A program made the position numbers and the translations under genes. A stretch of DNA of 64,000 nucleotides from Dicaeum eximium (lineage: Eukaryota; Chordata; Aves; Passeriformes; Dicaeidae). Under the pieces are notes generated by a model. The model saw nothing but the letters and a program-made list of their open reading frames with translations. It did no database searches and had not been told where the DNA came from. The DNA lies in the NCBI GenBank assembly GCA_013396995.1, contig VWZP01005243.1, forward strand, positions 153,230 through 217,229, read 5' to 3'. Below are positions 34,721 through 45,257 of the stretch, in pieces; positions within the stretch are counted from its first letter, which is position 1; each line of letters starts with the position of its first letter.

Positions 34721-36405
34721 GCTCTCCTCTCCACCCCTTCCCCGGGAGATGCTCGGCAGGCACCGGCAGCTCTGACCCCGGCGAGGGTGTCCCCCTGCAG
34801 CCTTCAGGTCCCTCTAAGGCTCCCCAGCCCGGGCACGGCACAGCGGTACCTGTCCCTCCCCAGGGCTGGATGGCCGCCCAATACCCGGGATGCCTGGTCC
34901 TCCCCATGCCATCGCTCCTGGGACAAGGATGTCCTCCCAGTACAGGGATGTCCCCATGCATTGCCCCTTCACACCATTAGCCCCAGGACAGGAATACCCT
35001 CTCAATACTGGAATGCCCCATGCCATTCTCTCTTAGGACAGGGATTCCTCACAGCACTGGAATGCCCCCGTGCCATTGACTCCAGGTCAGGGATGTCCTC
35101 TCAATACTGGGATGCCCCCTTGCTAATATCCCCCCACGATAGGAATATCCTCCAAGTACTGGGATGTCCCCCCCTGCATTATTCCCCCATACAATTATTC
35201 CACCAGGACAGGAATATTCTACCGGTACCCTTCTGTTACTGGGGAGGGGTGGGAGCCCAGACACAGGCAATCAGCTTGGGGTGACGGCCCCCTGCCCCAG
35301 CAGGACAGTCCCCATGATGCTGTGCTGGTGACAGGGGGTGTCTAGCCATGGCTGGGGTCCCTGGCTGGGGTGCTGAGGGTTCTGTCCTGCTGTCAGGGAG
35401 GAGAGTGGGTGTCTCTGCAGGGCAGGTGTGATGGGCTGGAGAGAGGGACCTGGCCCTGAGCAGTGAGCACAGCCATCCCGAGGGATGCTGCTGCACCCAC
35501 GGGAGACAAGTGCCAGCGTCCCCTGGTGCACACCGAGCACCTTCCCCAGCTCACCCTGAGATCAGAGATCAGAGCCAGCCACAGGGATAACAGGACCTTG
35601 CTCTGACAGCTGTGGGGCTTGAGGGGGCTGTGGCCAGTGGCCAGGCTCCCAGGTCTAGATTGCTCTGATGGGCTGGTATGTTCCCTGATGACTTGAGAAG
35701 CTTCATCTTGGGGTTCCCTGGTGCAATAGCATCCACAATGTCACCCACGGAACAGCTGGTCACAATTACTGTGGCCAATGGTGAGTGTGCAAGCGGGAGC
35801 CCTCAACTGTCTCCTCACCCCAGTGGCCACAGAGGTTTTGGAGTGTCCCAAAATTGCAAAATTAAATATATGGAGGTAGTCACAAGCCACAGCATCGGTG
35901 CCTCTCAAATGTATATGCAAAAACCAGATTCAAGCTGGCCTTTATATGGATGTTGGCTGTGAAATCCTAAAGAGGGGATGAAGAGCATCACCAGGGAGAT
36001 GTGATGTGGCATCACTGAGCTGTGCATCCAGAGGCATCTCCACCCCCAATGTATCATCACAGGGGTCTCAGCAGCCTTTGGGAGGAAGAAGCAGCTGGAC
36101 ACAGGGCTTCCCCCATCCCTGGCACCCAGCTGCACTCCCAGGCATCCCGCTGGCCTGGATATCCCTGAAAAATAACCCACCCACCCAGCAGGAGTGATAG
36201 CAAAGGTGGATTCACCACAGCGGTGGGAAATGTCTCTGCAGGTTAATTACCTTCATCATCAGAGGTGCTTTCTGCCACCCTAATTGGAGCCTGCCCAGCT
36301 TTGGGTCCTTGGGATGGGGCACCCATGGGAAGGGATAGCGGGAGCTGTTACATTTCTGGAACAACCTCGTGGTGCTCTTGCGCTTCGCAAAAACTTAGAT
36401 CTAGA
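34562..36405 (+). repeat. 1,844-bp direct duplication, copy 1
   Basis: Matches 36407-38250 at an offset of 1,845, with five single-base differences noted by eye (e.g. 35112, 35285, 35467, 35790, 36225). Carries the first exon of the RALY-like gene. See the findings for the assembly-artefact interpretation. Confidence 0.97.
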
Positions 36406-39400
36406 NCCCGGTGGCGGCGCGCTCGGTCGGGAGCGGGAGCGGGGCCGGAGCGGGGCCGGAGCGGGGCCATGACGCTCTTCGGCAGCGGGGACGCGGGCTG
36501 GAGATGTGAGTACCGGCCGGATCCGGCCCTCCGCCCCCCCGAGTGCCCCTTCTCCCGCGGGATAGGCTCTCCTCTCCACCCCTTCCCCGGGAGATGCTCG
36601 GCAGGCACCGGCAGCTCTGACCCCGGCGAGGGTGTCCCCCTGCAGCCTTCAGGTCCCTCTAAGGCTCCCCAGCCCGGGCACGGCACAGCGGTACCTGTCC
36701 CTCCCCAGGGCTGGATGGCCGCCCAATACCCGGGATGCCTGGTCCTCCCCATGCCATCGCTCCTGGGACAAGGATGTCCTCCCAGTACAGGGATGTCCCC
36801 ATGCATTGCCCCTTCACACCATTAGCCCCAGGACAGGAATACCCTCTCAATACTGGAATGCCCCATGCCATTCTCTCTTAGGACAGGGATTCCTCACAGC
36901 ACTGGAATGCCCCCGTGCCATTGACTCCAGGTCAGGGATGTCCTCTCAATACTGGGATGCCACCTTGCTAATATCCCCCCACGATAGGAATATCCTCCAA
37001 GTACTGGGATGTCCCCCCCTGCATTATTCCCCCATACAATTATTCCACCAGGACAGGAATATTCTACCGGTACCCTTCTGTTACTGGGGAGGGGTGGGAG
37101 CCCAGACACAGGCAATCAGCTTGGGGTGATGGCCCCCTGCCCCAGCAGGACAGTCCCCATGATGCTGTGCTGGTGACAGGGGGTGTCTAGCCATGGCTGG
37201 GGTCCCTGGCTGGGGTGCTGAGGGTTCTGTCCTGCTGTCAGGGAGGAGAGTGGGTGTCTCTGCAGGGCAGGTGTGATGGGCTGGAGAGAGGGACCTGGCC
37301 CTGAGCAGTGAGCGCAGCCATCCCGAGGGATGCTGCTGCACCCACGGGAGACAAGTGCCAGCGTCCCCTGGTGCACACCGAGCACCTTCCCCAGCTCACC
37401 CTGAGATCAGAGATCAGAGCCAGCCACAGGGATAACAGGACCTTGCTCTGACAGCTGTGGGGCTTGAGGGGGCTGTGGCCAGTGGCCAGGCTCCCAGGTC
37501 TAGATTGCTCTGATGGGCTGGTATGTTCCCTGATGACTTGAGAAGCTTCATCTTGGGGTTCCCTGGTGCAATAGCATCCACAATGTCACCCACGGAACAG
37601 CTGGTCACAATTACTGTGGCCAATGGTGAGTGTGCAAGAGGGAGCCCTCAACTGTCTCCTCACCCCAGTGGCCACAGAGGTTTTGGAGTGTCCCAAAATT
37701 GCAAAATTAAATATATGGAGGTAGTCACAAGCCACAGCATCGGTGCCTCTCAAATGTATATGCAAAAACCAGATTCAAGCTGGCCTTTATATGGATGTTG
37801 GCTGTGAAATCCTAAAGAGGGGATGAAGAGCATCACCAGGGAGATGTGATGTGGCATCACTGAGCTGTGCATCCAGAGGCATCTCCACCCCCAATGTATC
37901 ATCACAGGGGTCTCAGCAGCCTTTGGGAGGAAGAAGCAGCTGGACACAGGGCTTCCCCCATCCCTGGCACCCAGCTGCACTCCCAGGCATCCCGCTGGCC
38001 TGGATATCCCTGAAAAATAACCCACCCACCCAGCAGGAGTGATAGCAAAGGTGGATTCACCACAGTGGTGGGAAATGTCTCTGCAGGTTAATTACCTTCA
38101 TCATCAGAGGTGCTTTCTGCCACCCTAATTGGAGCCTGCCCAGCTTTGGGTCCTTGGGATGGGGCACCCATGGGAAGGGATAGCGGGAGCTGTTACATTT
38201 CTGGAACAACCTCGTGGTGCTCTTGCGCTTCGCAAAAACTTAGATCTAGAGAGAACTGCCAGCCCCCTGCTCATCCTGTGGATGCTCTGCAGTGGGACAT
38301 CTCTAACCAGGAGAGAAGCATGGCTGGGAAGCTGATGCCAGGGATGTGTCCCCTTTTGGCATCCCCTTTTCTTTCCACTGCTCATTTCCCTCCTCTCCCC
38401 TCAGATCTGGACATGGCTGGGGAGTCCAAGCCGAGCCGGGCCAGGTTGGGCCAGAAGCGGGAGCACAGCAGCAGCCTGTACCAGTGAGTGTCTGTGTGCG
38501 GGGTGGGGGCTGCACTGGGGGCTGGGGACTGTCCCACACCTGGTCCTCTTCCTCCCCTGCTCTCTATCACTCTCTGCCTATTCCAGGGAGGCATAGGAGA
38601 CATCCCTGCCTCATCCCAACAGGGCTCTTGGAGCACCGCCTGGTGCCAAATGGCACAGGTGCCCTTTGGAGTCCTGGCCAGGCTCCTCCTGGTGTGTGTC
38701 ATTAATGGGGTGTGGGGATTCCCCTTCCCCATCTGAAGGCAGTGGGAGAGCAAGCAGAGCCCTGTGATCTCAACACCTGCTACAGATATCACCCTGCTGT
38801 AATGGCTTCACACTGCCAGGGGCAAGTTTAGGTTGGACATCAGGAAAAAATTCTTTCCTATGAGGGCAGTGAGGCACTGGCACAGGTTGCCCAGAGAGGC
38901 TATGGATGTCCCATCCTGGGAGGTATTCAAGATCAGGTTGGATGGAGCTTGGAACAACCTGGTCTAGTGGAAGGTATTGTTGACAATGGCAGGGGGTTTG
39001 AAATGAGATGAGCTTTAAGAACTCTTCCAGCTGAAACCATTCTAGGATTCTATGATTCTATGTCAATGTTGTTTGCAATCGTGGCCTTTAAATGCTGTTC
39101 CTCAAGGACAGACAGCTCTGCAGAGGCACACAGGGGAGGTGATGGCCCTGAGGAGGGCAGTAGGTGATGGTGATGGTGGCACAAGTGGTAGATGAAAAGC
39201 CTGTCCCCATCTCTGTGCACTTTTGGCTCCACATCTCAGTGGATGTGTGGTGAGGAGGGGATCAGAGCTGGTCTCCTCTCTTGTTAGAGCTTTTTTGGGA
39301 ACGCCCTGACTGAACTAATTACTCTGCCCGTTGCCATGGAGCTGAAGGGATGCAGCACTGGAGGGCTGGGACTGCCAGCCCCCTTGGGCACTGGAGCATG

Positions 39401-42400
39401 GCAGCCACTGCTTTTGCTCTTCTCAGGGGATGCTCTGAGCAAAGATCTGAGCCAGGAAACCCCTTGCTGTGTCCCCAGTTGGGCGCTAGACCCCAAGACA
39501 AGCTGTGCTGCAGTGCCACCAGTTCTCTCACAGCACGGGGTGGTCTGTGGCATCCCCATCCCTTCTGGCATGGGCTCCATGCAGCATCAGCAGCCATTGC
39601 AGGGGGCACCACCCCTGTGCCCTGTGTGTGGGTTAGAACACCTTTCCCTCTCCCCATTCCCCTCTTCCCTGGGGAAGTTGTGACCTTCCTCCCTGACCAG
39701 CAGGAGCTGGGGATGTGAAGGACTTGCTGTCCCCATCACAGTAATGGAAACTGGGAAGGCAGCAAGCTTGGACAAAGCTGCCAAAATAAACCCAAATAAT
39801 TATACCCCAGGTGTGAAGCACAGAGGCAGGTGGGTCCTGGTTCCTCAGGGCTGCCAGCTCACCCTTAAGCAGGGTGGCACTGGCACAGGGGATGCTTCTG
39901 CCCCATGATGGGCTCCAAGCTGCCCTCTGGGCTGGGCAAGCCTGGCCTAGGCTTGGTGCCCCAGGCAGGGTAGCCCAGCTTGCCTGCGAGCCCCCAGCAA
40001 ACCTCCAGCTCTCCCTGAGCTCCTGCATTGATCCTGTGGTGACAAGTTCATCTGCAGCCAGATCTGGAGCCCTGGGGGACCTTGTCCTGGTCCCCCATTC
40101 CTGGCAGCATGAAGGCTCCCTGCTCCAAGTAAAGCTCAGATCAAGGCTTTGTCTCTCCTCGGGTTAGGCTGAGTCCTACCCTCCCTGACTCCACAAGAGC
40201 TGAAGCAGCAAAATGAGCTTCAGCATCTTTCCCCTTCCTTCTCCTTTCCCCTCTCCCTGCTCCTGGTCCACAGTGCATGATTTATCACTGGAATGTTGCT
40301 GCTCGCAGTGGAAGTGATCTGCTGACAGATCTCTTCTTAATTTGGAGCCAAGAGAGCCGGCAGCATGTGCATGGGAGCCATAACCGTGAAATTTAACATC
40401 AGGGCACTCTAAATGCAATCCTGAGGGCAGACCCTGCTGATGCTGCCCTGGGGACTTTCACCATCCCCCTTAACACCCTTGTTTGCCTCTGAGGAAAATC
40501 ACTTCCAGGGCAGAGCCACCTCCTGGACCATGCTGCAGCTTGTGTGGGATCCTGCAGGGTGCCCCCTGCTCCCCAGTGATGAAGGCTGGGTAGGTTTGTG
40601 CCCAGCAGTGACTGCTCCACGGTGTCTGTGGGTGACACTGCCTGCTCTCTCCCCTCCTGCAGCAGTAACTGTGACCTGGACTATGATCTCTACAGGGACG
40701 ACTTCCCGTACCGGTGAGTGCAGCACCCCAGGAGTGAGATGAGCTGAGCATGTGTGGGTTTGGCACACGACTGTCTCTGATCACAGAAAAATGGGGTGTC
40801 CCTGGGCATCCGCCCCTTGCCTTTGAAAAGGCTTGGTGGTGTTTCCCCACTTGGAGGAGCTGCATCTTCCCCAGACTGGGGCCTTGGGGAGGGGTACATG
40901 GGGCAGGGACAGCCTGTGGGCCGGGCAGTGCCCAGGCTGGGGGTCCTTTACTGCACAGGGACCCCAGGAGATGCTCTCTTGGCTGGCAGGGCCTGCTGCT
41001 GCTCCTCTGAGGTTGTCTCACACCACTGTGCTCTTGTGCCCTTGCAGGGTATACGAGTACCAGAAGATCCCCCCACTCATTAACCGCATCCCAGTCAAGA
41101 CCAGACGGACTCACTTGGGAGCAGGAAGCAAGAGGAGCCTGAGTCCTCAGCCTGGGATGAGGAGCAGCACCAGCTCCACGACAGGACGGACAAAGTGTAA
41201 GTGCAACAGGGCTGGGAGGAAGAGAAAACCGAGCTCTTGTGTCTGGGTGCATTAGAGCAGCGCTGCAGCAGAGGTCCCACTTGATGCTGACCCTGTTGCT
41301 GGGAGTCCCCAGCTCCAGCAGACACAGCCTGGGCTGCACTGGTGTGCTGGCTGTTCCCTGGATCCATTCCTGTTCCCAGGATGCCCAGAGGGGAGGATGT
41401 TTCATAGAGGAGAATGCTTTGTGGAGGAGAATGCTCCAGAGAAGGGGAATGCTCGGGAGAGGGGGATGCTCTGGAGGTGGCTGCCCAAGATGGCATGTCT
41501 TCCTGGCTTTGGGTGGGATCCTCATGGCTCCTCTTCCAACAGTGCAAGCTGAAGAGCTGCACTCCATCAAGGGGGAGCTGAGCCAGATCAAGGCACAGGT
41601 GGACAGCCTGCTGGAGAGCCTGGACCGCATGGGCCAGCGGAGAGAGCGTCTCACGGGTGAGGGGACCCCGCCCTCCATCAGGGGGGACACACAGACCCTC
41701 CACACCTGCGTGTCTGTGCCTGGCAGCTCATGGGCACACATGAGCCTGAGCCCTGAGCTGGGTTTAAGGGGAACCTCCCTGTGTGCCCAGGACACCCAGA
41801 GCTGGCTGGGCAGATTCCCCACATCCTTTCCCTTCTCTGGGCTGGCAGAGAGAGCCCAACCCTTTGGCACAAGGGAAACGGGCGAGGAGAGAAGTGGTGT
41901 TTGCACAGGTGCCCCAAATTTCTTCTGTCTCTGCCTTTTCAGGGTCCAAGGAGAGAGAGAAGAAGAGGGCAGAGCCAGAGTCACCATCCCCAGTGAGAGA
42001 GAGGTCACGGGAGTCTCGGGGGAAGGAGGGGCCAGGGGCTGATGGGGACAGCGACCTGCGCGACATCGACAGCGCGGAGGAGAGCACAGACACAGAGGAG
42101 ACGGTAAGAGGAGGGCCAGATTCTGTGCCAGGCTGTTTCTCTAAAATCCACCCCTGCCTGCTGGTAAGGGATGCCTGGAGTAGATTAAATGCTCCACTGG
42201 GGTTCCCCAAGCCATTCCAGCTGTGTGCCAGGGCTAAAGCCTTTGGGACAACCAGAACATCCCCAAGTACCCTGCAGCAACCCCCAGCACCAAGGCTACC
42301 AAAAACCCCCTCAGAGCAGAAATACATTTTATTGAAGGTGCTGCTCCCACACCTGCATCCCCCAGGTGGGTATGGGATCCCAGGTACCCCCTTGCTGAGC

Positions 42401-42509
42401 AGGGTGCTGAGTTTGATCCTACTGCTGCAGTGCATCACAAGGTGGCCATGCTGTGTGTTTCTCCTTACAGGTGAAAACCGACATGTCACACCCCAAGGGG
42501 AGCCAGTAG
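34624..42509 (+). CDS. hnRNP C/RALY-like protein lacking an RRM
   Basis: Exons: 34624-34660 (or duplicate 36469-36505), 38405-38483, 40663-40713, 41048-41196, 41543-41656, 41943-42103, 42471-42509. The lengths sum to 630 nt, 209 codons plus stop, in phase at every join. Exon 2 (LDMAGESKPSR) matches the RALY/hnRNP C segment just after the RRM. Exon 3 gives CDLDYDLYRDDFPYR, like DYDYYRDDF of RALY. Exon 4 gives a basic Ser/Arg region. Exon 5 (106-143) is the zipper: EELHSIKGELSQIKAQVDSL, close to hnRNP C's oligomerisation helix. The tail is RS/acidic (ERSRESRGK, DIDSAEESTDTEET). Exon 1 encodes only MTLFGSGDAGWR, and no RNP1/RNP2 motif was seen between exons 1 and 2. Family members bind pre-mRNA and oligomerise in the nucleus; without an RRM this one could act by pairing with hnRNP C/RALY (inference). 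Confidence 0.85.
34870..35245 (+). repeat. degenerate minisatellite in RALY-like intron 1
   Basis: About seven units of 45-60 bp with the shared phrase 'ggacaggaatatcctctcaa' / 'tactgggatgccccatgcc'. It recurs at 36715-37090 inside the duplicate block. Confidence 0.75.
36406..36406. other. single-N junction between duplicate copies
   Basis: One ambiguous base sits exactly between the end of copy 1 (36405) and the start of copy 2 (36407). Confidence 1.
36407..38250 (+). repeat. 1,844-bp direct duplication, copy 2
   Basis: Repeats 34562-36405, including the promoter-proximal GC sequence, the start codon (36469) and donor (GTGAGT after 36505). Sequence beyond 38250 leads uniquely to exon 2. 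Confidence 0.97.
38812..39064 (+). mobile_element. CR1 LINE 3' end
   Basis: Runs from 'aggttggacatcaggaaaaa' through 'ggcacaggttgcccagagag' to the terminal 'attctatgattctatg', the hallmark CR1 3' terminus. Lies in the RALY-like intron 2. Confidence 0.88.
40663..40668 (+). promoter_or_regulatory. NAGNAG tandem splice acceptor
   Basis: The RALY-like exon 3 acceptor reads TGCAGCAGTAAC. Using either AG keeps the frame, giving HSNCDL or HNCDL, so a one-serine alternative isoform is possible. Confidence 0.6.
41388..41480 (+). repeat. short minisatellite (about 5 x 20 bp)
   Basis: Repeated GAGGAGAATGCTCTG-like units in the RALY-like intron 4, 60 bases before exon 5. Confidence 0.7.
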
Positions 42510-44400
42510 CCAGACTGGGATGCTGTGGCCTTCCTGTGAGGCCAGCCCTTCCCAGCTTATTTCTTTTGAGGCTCCCAGGTAGTGCCACACACGACCCGAG
42601 GTGCCTGCCCTCAGCATGGCCATCTCTGCTGCTGGCAGCCCCGTGTCCCACCCTGTGAGCTGCCAGCCAGCTCTGGCAAGAGAAGTTTTTGTGTTCCAGT
42701 GCACTTGTTTTCTTTTTCCTCCTGTTTTTAGACCTATGGATAAGCAGAGGTGGCCTGGGGAGGGAAGGGAGCAGTAAAACAATAGAAAGTACCATATCCC
42801 AAAGCAGCATCTCAAATCCCATCTGCCTTGCTGCCAGTATCACCTCACCCACAGGATGCTGTGCAGAGGGAATGCAGCCCAGGGCTCCCACCCTTATGGC
42901 ACAAGTGGCATCCCAACCTTCAGACCCTGGGAATTGGTGCAGCAGGTACAGCCCAGGATGGCTTTCAGAGCTGCTCAGCATCCCACCATAGGAAGGAGCC
43001 ACGCCAGCCAGCTTCCTAAAGCCAGCTTTGGGAGGCTGTTTGGGATTTTGGGATGGTGCCAAGCCTAGCTCTGATGTGACCTGCAAGACCAGCAGTGGGG
43101 TGGGGCAATGCCAACCCAATCGCTCCCATCTGCCCCAGCTCCCAAATGTTTTCCTTACTGGTTTTCCACGGGCTGTTCTCAGCCAGGCATTGCATCTGTG
43201 GCCAGCAGGACTCTGGCCTAGTCCAGAGTAAGAGCTTTAGTAAGAGCTTTACGAGGGTCCCTGGCCTGCACCCAGAGTCCTGGTCCCCCCTGTGCCACCC
43301 AGTGTCACATTTCAGTTCCATGTCCCACATTTCTTGGTTGTCCTTCTCTCACTGGTAGGAACTTGTTCTGTATTTCTAATTTGCTCTGGTAAAAGAGTGT
43401 ATTGTATTGGAAAGAAAATGAATTTATATTTCTTTTCTCTGGTTATTCGACTGCAATGCAGTTTTTAATCATCTGAAGTGCAGAGTTTTGTACCCCATTT
43501 TATATGTTGCCAGACACAGCCCCCAGCTATGAGGGCTTTCTTGGATGCTGCCTTTCCTACAGCTCAACCCAGAGGCACGAGTGCAGCTCTGCCCTGTATC
43601 CCAATGGAAAATACCCAGAATATTCCCTAGCAGCCCACCACGGTGCAGCTTAGCACACAAGACCATCTGCTCCACTCCATTCCCAGGAACAATCAGATTA
43701 CAAAGAAACACCCTCTGAACTCCTCAGGAGAGTGGGAGCAGAGGGGGTGACCCTGATTGTAGAAGCACATCCTTCCACCTCTGCCCATGGCTGGCAGAGG
43801 CCCCAGGAAGGCCCTGCAGGCAGAAGATTCACCTGTAGGCAGAAAAAATACCATTTATTATTACCAAAAAACTAACAAAACACAACTCTGCCATCCTGAA
43901 GCACTGCCTGGGCAAGAAGTCCAAGGGATGCACAGTCCATGCCATGACGTGGTTGCTGCCTGGTGCTGCCTGCACAGATGGATATGGTGGGGAGCTTGGA
44001 GTGAGGGTTTCAGCCTGGGGCTGTGACCACACCGGGGTGAGATGTGGGTCCTGGAGCGCCAGCAATTGCTTGGAGGGAGGTCTCAGGCAGGCTCTGGCTG
44101 CTGAGGCAGTATGGAGGATGTTCTTTGGAGGCTTCAGCAGCGTGCAAGGCTGTTTGGGTCCTGCGGTGCCAGTTGAGAATGGTCTCCTGCAACACGAGGG
44201 CTTCTCAGATGCACTCTGGGGTGCTTGGGCAGTGTGGGGGATGCAGATTCCCGTGTCCTAGGGCACAGTCCCTGGGCCTCCAGCCATGTGGGCAACGCGA
44301 GGGTCTCCAGCAGTGCAAAGGTTGGCTCATCCAGTCTCCAGCAGCATGAGGCATGGATCAGGCTGGGTCTGGGGGTTCACCAGCAGCTACAATTAAACTT
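42510..44400 (+). other. probable 3' UTR of the RALY-like gene
   Basis: No coding signal on either strand between the RALY-like stop and the convergent polyadenylation signals. An AT-rich, UTR-like part lies at 43340-43490. A minus-strand AATAAA lies at about 43856 and could serve a longer EXOSC6 transcript. Confidence 0.5.
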
Positions 44401-44439
44401 AATAAACGTTTAAGATTCTAAAAGTAAACTTATTTTAAT
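44401..44439. terminator. convergent polyadenylation signals (RALY-like plus, EXOSC6 minus)
   Basis: AATAAA on the plus strand at 44401-44406 (with ATTAAA at 44392-44397) would end the RALY-like transcript. ATTAAA on the minus strand at 44434-44439, with AATAAG at 44429-44434, would end EXOSC6 about 105 bases after its stop. The two 3' ends would meet or slightly overlap. Confidence 0.55.
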
Positions 44440-44542
44440 CCCCAGCAGTGATGTGTGGATCAGGCAGGCTGTAGGGGTCTCCGGCAGCATTGAAAGCAGC
44501 TTGAGCAGGTTCCGGGAGATGCCCCATCCCCAGACTGGGCAC

Positions 44543-45051
44543 TCAGGCAGTGGTGGCGGCGGCGGCAGCGGCGGTGGCAGCGGCGGCGGCATCGCGGCGC
44601 TGCGCGGCCCGCAGCAGGCTCTGTCGCAGCACCGGGTACTGCCGGTGGCAGCCGTCGAGGCCGAGCCGCAGGGCCTGCGCCCAGTCCTCGGGCGGGCCGC
44701 CCCGGCCGCCGCCCAGCACGGCCGACACCTGGTTGAGGGCGGGCAGCAGGGCCAGCGTGAGGCGGGCGGCGGCGCGGCGCTCCTCGGGCTCGGCGGGCTG
44801 CAGCATCCATGAGGCGGCGGGCGCGGGCGGCCGGCACAGCGCGCAGCCCACGGCCAGGTCGTACATCTCCACGCCCGCGTCCGCCAGCGCCAGGGCGGCG
44901 GCGCTGACGGNNNNNNNNNNNNNNNNNNNNNNNNNNNNGGCGCCGCCCCCGCGCCCTCCTCGTCCTCCTCATCCTCGGCCGCGGTCGCTGCCCACAGCGC
45001 CGGCGGCTGCGACTCCTCCGGGCCGCGCAGGCGGCGGTGATCCAGCGGCAT
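44543..45051 (-). CDS. EXOSC6: Exosome complex component MTR3 (EXOSC6), interrupted by gap
   Basis: A subunit of the RNase PH-like ring of the RNA exosome, which supports 3'-5' RNA decay and processing in nucleus and cytoplasm. The gene is single-exon in human and appears so here. The start (45051) gives MPLDHRRLRGPEESQPP, close to human MPGDHRRIRGPEESQPP. After the N gap (44911-44938) the sequence resumes in another frame at SAAALALADAGVEMYDLAVG and runs to LNQVSAVLGG, WAQALRLGLDG, YPVLRQSLLRAA and an alanine-rich end. About 125-130 residues that belong between the two parts (roughly human 27-160) are absent. The frame change is therefore a consequence of the gap, not evidence of a pseudogene. 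AARS1 ends about 130 bases upstream on the same strand. Confidence 0.93.
44911..44938. other. EXOSC6: assembly gap (28 N) inside EXOSC6
   Basis: The run of 28 N replaces what comparison with human EXOSC6 suggests is about 380-400 bp of very GC-rich coding sequence. Confidence 1.
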
Positions 45052-45175
45052 GCTCGGCGGGACACGGGGAGGGCGCGGCGGGGCGGGGCCAAGCAGGGGG
45101 CGGGCACAAGCTGTGACTGGCAGCGGGATCGCAGCGGGATCCCACCCCATCCCACCTCCAGAGCCGCGGACCAGA
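45052..45175 (-). promoter_or_regulatory. EXOSC6: EXOSC6 promoter squeezed behind AARS1
   Basis: Only about 140 bp separate the AARS1 polyadenylation signal from the EXOSC6 start codon. The interval is GC-rich (GGGCGGGGCC, a GC box) with no TATA box, so the EXOSC6 promoter must lie here or overlap the AARS1 3' end. Confidence 0.5.
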
Positions 45176-45192
45176 GCGCGGGGAAAGGAGCC

Positions 45193-45198
45193 TTTATT
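45193..45198 (-). terminator. AARS1: AARS1 polyadenylation signal
   Basis: AATAAA on the minus strand only 60 bases after the AARS1 stop codon (45258-45260), giving a very short 3' UTR. Confidence 0.75.
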
Positions 45199-45257
45199 AC
45201 AGGAAAGCTGCGCAGGGGACAGAGAGGGAGACAAAGGGACCAGGGTTCCCCCCGCAG

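Noticed and set aside
35569..35778. Small frames in the duplicated block, including one ending LVTITVANG before a GTGAGT
   Set aside because: They could suggest an extra RALY-like exon, but no acceptor in the right phase was found and the text does not resemble an RRM.
40470..42008. 512-codon minus-strand open frame
   Set aside because: It runs antisense across several supported RALY-like exons and introns, has no recognisable domain and reflects GC-rich composition.
41764..43119. 451-codon minus-strand open frame
   Set aside because: Antisense to RALY-like exons 6-7 and the 3' UTR; low-complexity translation with no family resemblance.
44543..45051. EXOSC6 as a frameshifted pseudogene
   Set aside because: The frame change coincides with the N gap and both flanking parts are well conserved, so missing sequence explains it.
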